Origin: Dehalococcoidia bacterium
GTDB lineage: Bacteria; Chloroflexota; Dehalococcoidia; JACPQF01
NCBI GenBank assembly: GCA_030650265.1
Contig: JAUSEJ010000838.1
Span: 1 to 11,014 of the forward strand
Direction: 5' to 3'
DNA length: 11,014 nucleotides
Below, piece by piece: positions 6,420 through 11,014 of the stretch. The notes beneath the pieces are model-generated. The model was given only the letters and a program-made list of their open reading frames with translations, ran no database searches and was not told the DNA's origin. The translations under genes were made by a program, and so were the position numbers. Positions within the stretch are counted from its first letter, which is position 1; the number at the start of each line of letters is the position of its first letter.

Positions 6420-7498
6420 AAACCATTTCTGCCTGCCTGGTCCGCTTGAGCCTCATGATGGCTATACTTGTTGTCGTCGGTGTGTTCTCGGCCATCCTCT
6501 TGCTGCCCGGCCGCATCGAGGAACTGGGACAGCACGCTGTGGACTACTTCGACAAGCCAGCTTCGGCAGTAAACAGCCAGGTATTGTTCCGTATTAATCC
6601 CGGGGAGAACGCAGCGACAATCGGCGAGCGTCTGGAAGCTCAAGGCCTCATCCGCTCGGCAGACGTCTTCCGTGTAATCGTCACCTATTACCGCATTAGT
6701 GGCAGCCTCGAGGCCGGCGAGTACGAACTGCGCCCGGACATGACCGTCACCGAGATCATCACTGTCATCCATAAGGGCCTCATCAAAACCACCTTAATCA
6801 CCATTCCTGAAGGCTGGCGAACCGCCCAAATAGCCGAGTCCCTCGGCAAGCAAGGCATTTTCGGAAAAGAAGAATTGCTCAAGGCGGCAAAGGACGGCAA
6901 TTATGGCTATGATTTCCTCCAGAGCGGCTCTAGCGGCGCCTATTTGGAGGGCTATTTGTTTCCCGATACCTATCGCATACCACCGTCAATCAGCCCGTCT
7001 GACCTGGTCAACTACCTACTCAAGAACTTCGACCAGCGGGTAACGCCGGCGATGCGAAACAAAGTGGCAGCAAGTGGACTTACCCTTCACGAGACTGTCA
7101 CTCTGGCCTCGATCGTGGAACGCGAATCTGCCGCCACGTCGGAGCGTCCCCTGATCGCCTCGGTCTTTCTAAATCGTCTGGAATTGGGGATGCCGCTACA
7201 GGCCGATGCAACCGTGCAGTACGCCATTGCCAACGATCCCGCCAGCGTCGCCAGGTTCGGTTTCTGGAAGGTGGGGCTGACGCAGGCTGACCTCGATGTC
7301 GTTTCGCCGTACAATACGTATCGCAACCGAGGACTGCCACCAGGACCCATCTGCAATCCCGGATTGGAATCGATTCAGGCCGTTATCCAGCCAGCCGACA
7401 GCAACTTCCTGTATTTCGTGGCCGCCGGCGATGGCAGCCACGCCTTTGCCAAAACGCTTAGCGAACACGAGCGCAATATTCGCCTCTATCAGCGCTAG
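6416..7498 (+). CDS. mltG: Endolytic murein transglycosylase MltG (YceG-like)
   Basis: MltG is an inner-membrane lytic transglycosylase that cuts nascent glycan strands and sets their length. The 360-residue product has an N-terminal membrane anchor at about 8-30 (VRLSLMMAILVVVGVFSAIL). A LysM-like region follows (FRINPGENAATIGERLEAQGLI, 58-79; AGEYELRPDMTVTEII, 100-115), then the YceG catalytic domain. The motif LEGYLFPDTY (177-186), the catalytic Glu in ASIVERE (Glu235, matching Glu218 of E. coli MltG), ADATVQYA (263-270), SPYNTYRNRGLPPGPICNPG (297-316) and DGSHAFAKTLSEHERNI (339-355) are all intact. The TTG start overlaps the ruvX stop by 4 bp (TTGA), with GGAG 8 nt upstream. Length is normal. 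It closes the alaS-led set; the next gene follows a repeat island. Confidence 0.95.
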   Translation: MKTISACLVRLSLMMAILVVVGVFSAILLLPGRIEELGQHAVDYFDKPASAVNSQVLFRINPGENAATIGERLEAQGLIRSADVFRVIVTYYRISGSLEAGEYELRPDMTVTEIITVIHKGLIKTTLITIPEGWRTAQIAESLGKQGIFGKEELLKAAKDGNYGYDFLQSGSSGAYLEGYLFPDTYRIPPSISPSDLVNYLLKNFDQRVTPAMRNKVAASGLTLHETVTLASIVERESAATSERPLIASVFLNRLELGMPLQADATVQYAIANDPASVARFGFWKVGLTQADLDVVSPYNTYRNRGLPPGPICNPGLESIQAVIQPADSNFLYFVAAGDGSHAFAKTLSEHERNIRLYQR

Positions 7499-7525
7499 GT
7501 GATTTGGAACGCAATCGAACAATCC

Positions 7526-7607
7526 GTAGGGGCGGCCCCCTGTGGCCGCCCTCTCTGGCCTGCGAATCGATCGACCGTATCTGGCGGCCCCCTGTGGCCG
7601 CCCCTAC
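7526..7607. repeat. Composite GC-rich palindromic repeat island, mltG/aroE gap
   Basis: The island is bounded by an outer inverted repeat: GTAGGGGCGGCC (7526-7537) and GGCCGCCCCTAC (7596-7607). Inside, the 20-mer GGCGGCCCCCTGTGGCCGCC occurs twice without mismatch (7531-7550 and 7583-7602). Each copy is a hairpin with a 7-bp stem GGCGGCC/GGCCGCC and a CCCTGT loop. The 32-nt spacer is not repetitive. Similar GTAGGGGCG units recur at 9703-9898. This is the layout of paired REP/BIME-like or MITE-like intergenic elements. It contains no gene. Confidence 0.8.
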
Positions 7608-7648
7608 CGCCAGCGCGACCGGGCCAGTCACGAGAAGGACACAACAAG

Positions 7649-8512
7649 ATGACGATGATCGTAGGCATCATAGGCTTCCCTTTGAAACACACCATCTCGC
7701 CGGTCTTCCAACAGGCAGCCTTCGACCATCTGCACCTGGACATCCGGTATGAGGCATGGGAGACCGAGCCGCAAGACCTCGGTAAGATCGTTGAGCAGTT
7801 GCGTGGCAATCGCTATCTCGGTATGAACGTCACGGTGCCCTTCAAGGAAGTCGTCATGCCGCTGCTGGACAAAATCGACGATCTGGCCCGCCGCATCGGG
7901 GCGGTAAACACCGTAGCCAACCGTGCAGGACTTCTGGTCGGTTTCAATACCGACGCTGCCGGATTTCTCCGCGCCCTTCGTGCAGTTGCCGGCTTCGAGC
8001 CCGGACACACGGTAGCAGTCATTCTGGGATCGGGAGGAGCAGCGCGGGCCGTGGCCTTTGCCCTGGCCGACGCCGGAGCTAGACGCATCTACATCGTAAA
8101 CCGGACCTTGAAGAGGGCCGAAGCGCTCGTTGCCGATCTCGCCTTAAATGGTGTGAGTGGGGCCACTGTCTTTGCCCGACCATGGACCGACGCCGGATCC
8201 ATAAGGGATATCATCGAAGAATGCGATCTCATTGTCAACACGACTTCCGTCGGCATGAAACACGGCCCTGCCGAATTGCGCTCGCCGCTTGAAGCCGGTG
8301 ACATCCCCTCCCGTGCGCTCGTCTACGACATAGTGTATAATCCCGGCGTGACTCCACTGCTGGTCGAAGCCACTAAGGCCGGAGCGCGAACGCTAGGTGG
8401 ATTGCCAATGCTGGTCTATCAGGGGGCCGCGGCCCTCGAGCTATGGACCGGCAAGGAGGCTCCAGTCGGGCTCATGCTAGCCAAAGCACAAGAGGCCCTT
8501 GCAAGAGGATAG
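7649..8512 (+). CDS. aroE: Shikimate dehydrogenase (NADP+)
   Basis: AroE reduces 3-dehydroshikimate to shikimate, step 4 of the pathway. The 287-residue product has the substrate-binding N-terminal domain (GFPLKHTISPVF, 9-20; GMNVTVPFKE, 58-67, with catalytic Lys66; NTVANRAG, 87-94; FNTDAAGF, 99-106, with catalytic Asp102). The Rossmann domain follows (LGSGGAARAVAFAL, 126-139; NRTLKRAEAL, 151-160; NTTSVGMK, 197-204), then the C-terminal YDIVYNPGVTPLL (226-238) and GLPMLVYQGAAALELWTG (251-268). NRTLKR matches the NRTxxR/K NADP-binding loop. The ATG at 7649 (GAAGGA about 9-10 nt upstream) is chosen; the frame is open back to 7499 but that stretch is only translated repeat island. An ATG at 7655 is an alternative. 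It sits 5 nt before aroC. Confidence 0.96.
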   Translation: MTMIVGIIGFPLKHTISPVFQQAAFDHLHLDIRYEAWETEPQDLGKIVEQLRGNRYLGMNVTVPFKEVVMPLLDKIDDLARRIGAVNTVANRAGLLVGFNTDAAGFLRALRAVAGFEPGHTVAVILGSGGAARAVAFALADAGARRIYIVNRTLKRAEALVADLALNGVSGATVFARPWTDAGSIRDIIEECDLIVNTTSVGMKHGPAELRSPLEAGDIPSRALVYDIVYNPGVTPLLVEATKAGARTLGGLPMLVYQGAAALELWTGKEAPVGLMLAKAQEALARG

Positions 8513-8517
8513 AATCA

Positions 8518-9711
8518 ATGTTTCGGTTCCTGACCGCCGGTGAATCCCATGGGAAAGGGCTTACAGTGATCGTCGAAGGGGTCCCCGCCGGACTCAAACT
8601 CGACGAAGATTCCCTTGCCGTTGATCTAGCACGCCGCCAGGTTGGTTACGGCCGGGGTGGCAGAATGCAGATCGAACGCGACCGGGCGGAGATAACGTCG
8701 GGAGTAAGGCATGGGCGAACCCTTGGCAGCCCCATAGCGCTCTACATCGAGAACCAGGATTGGGCTAACTGGCAGGAATCCTTGAGTATAAATCCAGTGG
8801 CAGCAGACATTCCGCCTATCACCCGTCTTCGCCCTGGCCATGCCGATCTGGCCGGAGCGCTCAAGTACGGCCATCGTGATGTGCGAAATATCCTCGAACG
8901 GGCCAGCGCCCGAGAAACAGCCGCCCGTGTAGCCGTTGGCGCCGTGGCGCGCCGACTGGCGGCCGAATTTGGCATTGAGATCCACAGCCACACTCTTTCC
9001 ATTGGTGGGGTTATAGCGAAAATAGAGACACCGATAGATTGGTCGATTGTCGAGGCATCGTCGCTCCACTGTGCGGACCCGGAAGCAGAGAAGGCCATGA
9101 TCGAGGCTATCGACGGAGCCAAAGCGGCGGGGGATACCATTGGCGGCATATTTGAGGTCATCGCCACCGGCGCGCCGGTTGGATTGGGAAGCCACGTGCA
9201 CTGGGACAGGCGGCTCGATGGGCGCATCGCCGGGGCGATGATGAGCATTCATGCGGTGAAAGGCGTTGGAATTGGCGCTGGTTTCGGCGTAGCCCACCTG
9301 CGAGGATCGGAGACGCACGATGTGGTCGAGCAGACTCTCCTCGATCCCAATCCCGAGGGCAAGCGACCAGTTTCGCCCTTCCACCACGTGACCAATCGCG
9401 CCGGCGGCATCGAGGGGGGAATGAGCAACGGATCACCGATAGTAGTCCACGCGGCCCTAAAGCCTATTCCTACCCTATCCAACCCCCTCCCGTCCGTCGA
9501 TCTACTCACCGGTGAGACCGTGCAGGCTCACTTCGAGCGGAGCGATGTTTGCGTCGTTCCGGCTGGCGGCGTGATCGGGGAAGCGATGTTGGCCATCGTT
9601 TTGGCCGAGGCCATTCTAGAAAAATTTGGCGGCGACAACATTGACGAAACGAAACGGAATCATCTATCTTATGTAAAGTCCCTATTTGAAAACAGACTGT
9701 TTCGTCCGTAG
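8518..9711 (+). CDS. aroC: Chorismate synthase
   Basis: AroC converts 5-enolpyruvylshikimate-3-phosphate to chorismate using reduced FMN, the last common step to aromatic amino acids. The 397-residue product is full length. Motifs are GESHGKGL (8-15, His11), RRQVGYGRGGRMQIE (39-53), GRTLGSPIALYIEN (66-79), RLRPGHADLAGALKYGHRDVRNILERASARETAARV (103-138, His108), GVGIGAGF (249-256), NRAGGIEGGMSNG (293-305), ALKPIPTL (313-320) and the FMN-binding RSDVCVVPAGGVIGEAM (341-357). The ATG follows AGAGGA, which overlaps the end of aroE, with only 5 nt between stop and start; coupling is likely. The last codons CGT CCG TAG lie inside a repeat unit (see 9703-9898). Confidence 0.97.
   Translation: MFRFLTAGESHGKGLTVIVEGVPAGLKLDEDSLAVDLARRQVGYGRGGRMQIERDRAEITSGVRHGRTLGSPIALYIENQDWANWQESLSINPVAADIPPITRLRPGHADLAGALKYGHRDVRNILERASARETAARVAVGAVARRLAAEFGIEIHSHTLSIGGVIAKIETPIDWSIVEASSLHCADPEAEKAMIEAIDGAKAAGDTIGGIFEVIATGAPVGLGSHVHWDRRLDGRIAGAMMSIHAVKGVGIGAGFGVAHLRGSETHDVVEQTLLDPNPEGKRPVSPFHHVTNRAGGIEGGMSNGSPIVVHAALKPIPTLSNPLPSVDLLTGETVQAHFERSDVCVVPAGGVIGEAMLAIVLAEAILEKFGGDNIDETKRNHLSYVKSLFENRLFRP
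9641..9670 (+). promoter_or_regulatory. Possible internal promoter near the aroC 3' end
   Basis: TTGACG (9641-9646, 5/6), an 18-nt spacer and TATCTT (9665-9670, 4/6) lie in a relatively AT-rich stretch ahead of the repeat island. It could drive the TIM-barrel gene and aroK. The match is modest and inside coding sequence. Confidence 0.25.
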
Positions 9712-9771
9712 GGGCGTGCCCCCGTGCCCGCCCTAGTGGCCACCGAGACAATTCCGTCCGTAGGGGCGTTG

Positions 9772-9786
9772 TCCTTCATGGAAGGA
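9772..9786. repeat. Perfect short hairpin inside the second repeat island
   Basis: TCCTTC, loop ATG, GAAGGA: a 6-bp stem with a 3-nt loop. No U-tract follows, so it is not an obvious terminator. Confidence 0.5.
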
Positions 9787-9805
9787 TGCCCGCCCCCGTG
9801 CCACA

Positions 9806-9855
9806 ACGGGCGGACGACCATAAGGCGGCGACGGGCGGACGACCACAAGGCGGCG
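9806..9855. repeat. 25-bp tandem duplication inside the second repeat island
   Basis: Units at 9806-9830 and 9831-9855 begin ACGGGCGGACGACCA and end AAGGCGGCG, with one mismatch (T9821 against C9846). A decayed third copy may follow at 9856-9880 (AATGGCAAACGAT...), but similarity there is weak. Two units and no spacer rule out a CRISPR. Confidence 0.85.
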
Positions 9856-9872
9856 AATGGCAAACGATAGCA

Positions 9873-9898
9873 GGGCCGCCACAGGGGGCGGCCCCTAC
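9873..9898 (-). repeat. Palindromic unit with compensatory stem change
   Basis: Read on the minus strand it starts GTAGGGGCCGCC and, after the CCCTGT loop, ends GGCGGCCC. The unit at 7526-7551 reads GTAGGGGCGGCC ... GGCCGCCC. The ninth base is G in one and C in the other, and its stem partner is changed to match, so the hairpin is kept while the sequence differs. Confidence 0.75.
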
Positions 9899-9914
9899 CA
9901 TGGATAGGTAAGAG

Positions 9915-10766
9915 ATGAGAAACCTGGGAATCCACTGTAACCGTATTCAGCATTTCGATGACCGCATTATCGAGAACGGCCTCACCTGGGGAGAGTTCTT
10001 TAGCCTGCCTCGTGAGCATTTCGAAATTCTTCGCACCAAAGTCAAAGACAATGGAACAACCGTAAGCATTCATCTGCCGCTGTTAGAGACGCCGTGGTAC
10101 CCGCACGCTGTCACCTGGTCCCTGTTAAACGACCTGAGTCCCGAACGCCGCGAATTGACCTTCAAGATGGTCGAGGAGACGCTGCAACTCGCCAGCGACC
10201 TGAATCCCCGCTACATGGTGGTCCACTTTCCTACCCCCGGCGCGGAGCATAGTGGCGAGGTCTCTCATGTCATGGCACTGGATATTGGACGGAGGAGTGC
10301 CGAACGCTTAGCCCGACTCAGCGAAGCCTACGGAGTGCCGATAATGATCGAAGGATTTGGCCCTTCGCCCCTGCTCAATCCCGAGTTCTTGATGGAAGTA
10401 GTGACTACCTATCCGTCGCTCCGGTATTGTCTCGACATCGCCCACACGTTCATTTCGTCCCAGCGCGATGGCTTCGACTATTTCGAGTTCGTGCGAGCCA
10501 TGGCTCCTCATATCGGCACCGTGCACCTCTGGAGCACGCGCGGGATTCAGGACTACCTCGCCTACAGACACATACCGCTTCACCCGACCCTCAAGCCCGA
10601 AGACGGCTGGGTCGACGTCGAAGGGACTTTGCGGCACGTGCGTCAGGTCAATCCTGACTGTCCGGCCATTATTGAGCACGGGGACAGGTTCCCGCCCGGG
10701 CTGGGACCCACCAATTACCGTGAGGGAGTGGAATGGATCAAAGGAATCGTCAAAACATCACCCTGA
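9915..10766 (+). CDS. TIM-barrel protein, xylose isomerase-like/AP-endonuclease-2 superfamily (sugar phosphate isomerase/epimerase type)
   Basis: The 283-residue product looks like a complete single-domain barrel of the PF01261 type, which includes sugar isomerases/epimerases, endonuclease IV and 3-dehydroshikimate dehydratases of the AsbF/QuiC group. Barrel strands are visible at VSIHLPLLET (50-59), YMVVHFPTPG (100-109), VPIMIEGFG (141-149), YCLDIAHTF (171-179), GTVHLWSTRG (201-210), IPLHPTL (220-226) and PAIIEHGDRF (250-259). Likely metal ligands are Glu146, Asp174, His177, His204, His223 and Glu254. ATG 9915 follows ATAGGTAAGAG. It lies between aroC and aroK and overlaps aroK by 34 bp, so it is probably cotranscribed with shikimate genes. 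A role on a shikimate-pathway intermediate is possible but not shown; the substrate is unknown. Confidence 0.8.
   Translation: MRNLGIHCNRIQHFDDRIIENGLTWGEFFSLPREHFEILRTKVKDNGTTVSIHLPLLETPWYPHAVTWSLLNDLSPERRELTFKMVEETLQLASDLNPRYMVVHFPTPGAEHSGEVSHVMALDIGRRSAERLARLSEAYGVPIMIEGFGPSPLLNPEFLMEVVTTYPSLRYCLDIAHTFISSQRDGFDYFEFVRAMAPHIGTVHLWSTRGIQDYLAYRHIPLHPTLKPEDGWVDVEGTLRHVRQVNPDCPAIIEHGDRFPPGLGPTNYREGVEWIKGIVKTSP
10722..10728 (+). promoter_or_regulatory. Ribosome binding site for aroK inside the upstream gene
   Basis: GAGGGAG ends 4 nt before the ATG at 10733. An in-frame TGA at 10721-10723 bars any earlier aroK start. Confidence 0.7.
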
Positions 10767-11014
10767 TCGGTTTCTCCACGACCGGCAAATCGACAGTAGG
10801 CCGAAAGGCCGCTATGCTTCTCGGCTGGCAATTCGTCGACACCGATGATCGCGTGGTCGAAATGGCGGGTCAGCCCATATCCGCTATTTTCGCCGAGGAT
10901 GGCGAGGACCGCTTCCGCGAGTTGGAGCATAATGCCATCGAGAAAGCACTGCAGGGCTGGCATAGAGTGGTCGCAACAGGCGGCGGCGCCATACTGCGCG
11001 AGGAGAACCGCGAT
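10733..11014 (+). CDS. aroK: Shikimate kinase, N-terminal part (cut by the right edge)
   Basis: AroK phosphorylates shikimate at the 3-OH with ATP, step 5 of the pathway. The 94 visible codons start MDQRNRQNITLIGF. They show a Walker A loop GFSTTGKST (13-21, Lys19; the usual form is GxxGxGKS), the Mg/shikimate aspartates in FVDTDDRV (34-41, Asp36 and Asp38), the shikimate-binding Arg in DRFRELE (59-65, Arg62) and the GGG loop ATGGGAIL (81-88). The order and spacing match the family. The ATG at 10733 is the only possible start before the Walker A loop, since an in-frame TGA lies at 10721. It overlaps the TIM-barrel gene by 34 bp in another frame, indicating coupled translation. The lid and C-terminus are outside the window. 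Confidence 0.92.
   Translation, partial: MDQRNRQNITLIGFSTTGKSTVGRKAAMLLGWQFVDTDDRVVEMAGQPISAIFAEDGEDRFRELEHNAIEKALQGWHRVVATGGGAILREENRD

Larger units (their letters stand above)
9703..9898. repeat. Composite GC-rich repeat island between aroC and the TIM-barrel gene
   Basis: It begins with CGTCCGTAGGGGCGT (9703-9717), repeated exactly at 9755-9769, and ends with GGCGGCCCCTAC (9887-9898), so the outer ends GTAGGGGC (9708-9715) and GCCCCTAC (9891-9898) form terminal inverted repeats. The right-hand unit (9873-9898) is the reverse complement of a copy closely like 7526-7551, with the same CCCTGT loop (ACAGGG on this strand). Inside are a small perfect hairpin (9772-9786) and a 25-bp tandem duplication (9806-9855). 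No gene lies here. The island makes up almost all of the 203-bp gap, and its left edge includes the aroC stop codon. Confidence 0.75.

Noticed and set aside
7499..7648. N-terminal extension of AroE through the repeat island.
   Set aside because: The added residues are translated palindromic repeat (Gly/Pro/Arg-rich), absent from AroE; ATG 7649 has a ribosome site and the right family start.
8443..8517. Earlier AroC start at ATG 8443, inside aroE.
   Set aside because: AroC begins at MFRFLTAGESHG; the ATG at 8518 has AGAGGA upstream and the extension is out-of-frame aroE sequence.
9772..9786. Rho-independent terminator after aroC.
   Set aside because: The hairpin has a stem of only 6 bp and no U-tract.
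9806..9855. CRISPR array.
   Set aside because: Only two directly abutting 25-bp units with no spacers and no cas genes.

Overview
The window is an ordinary bacterial chromosomal region. It is GC-rich with tight gene packing, Shine-Dalgarno leaders, several TTG/GTG starts and unusually clear sigma70-type promoters. I see no phage, plasmid, insertion sequence, CRISPR, tRNA or rRNA. The alanyl-tRNA synthetase (a cysteine-rich insert before the RFLELWNLVF segment, an 'MTSDEIR' N-terminus) and the Baseplate_J-like membrane protein next to it resemble what I remember from Chloroflexota. That assignment rests on memory of family sequences and is moderate at best.

Layout. (1) Positions 1-411, minus strand: 5' part of a GlmU-type nucleotidyltransferase that runs off the left edge. 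(2) 412-783: divergent intergenic region with back-to-back promoter candidates. The plus-strand one is excellent (TTGACA-17-TATTAT); the minus-strand one (TTGACA-17-TAGCAT) would give glmU a leader of about 200 nt. (3) 784-1176, plus: small three-helix membrane protein of unknown function. (4) 1276-1671, minus: RidA-family deaminase, head to head with alaS. The 140-bp gap holds an extended -10 promoter for ridA and a near-consensus TTGACA-17-TAAAAT promoter for alaS. (5) 1812-7498, plus: alaS, a 483-aa membrane-anchored Baseplate_J-like protein, ruvX and mltG, with gaps or overlaps of only a few bases, so almost certainly one operon. The order alaS - X - ruvX - (Y) - mltG matches the Bacillus subtilis arrangement alaS-yrzL-yrrK-yrzB-yrrL, but here the small IreB/YrzL slot is filled by an unrelated large membrane protein. 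(6) 7649-11014, plus: a shikimate-pathway block of aroE, aroC, a TIM-barrel sugar isomerase/AP-endonuclease-2 family protein, and aroK, which overlaps the TIM-barrel gene by 34 bp and is cut by the right edge.

Two GC-rich repeat islands interrupt this otherwise compact run, at 7526-7607 (mltG/aroE) and about 9703-9898 (aroC/TIM barrel). Each is bounded by GTAGGGGC on the left and GCCCCTAC on the right. They contain palindromic units with a conserved CCCTGT loop and, in one case, a compensatory stem exchange. The second island supplies the last two codons and the stop of aroC.

Functionally, the window joins translation (alaS), a Holliday-junction-nuclease-like/pre-16S rRNA processing factor (ruvX), cell-envelope synthesis (glmU, mltG) and aromatic amino-acid biosynthesis (aroE, aroC, aroK). 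The least explained items are the TIM-barrel protein inside the shikimate block, the Baseplate_J-like protein in the IreB position, the small membrane protein with a strong promoter, and the repeat islands. I did not find a convincing undescribed multi-gene system.
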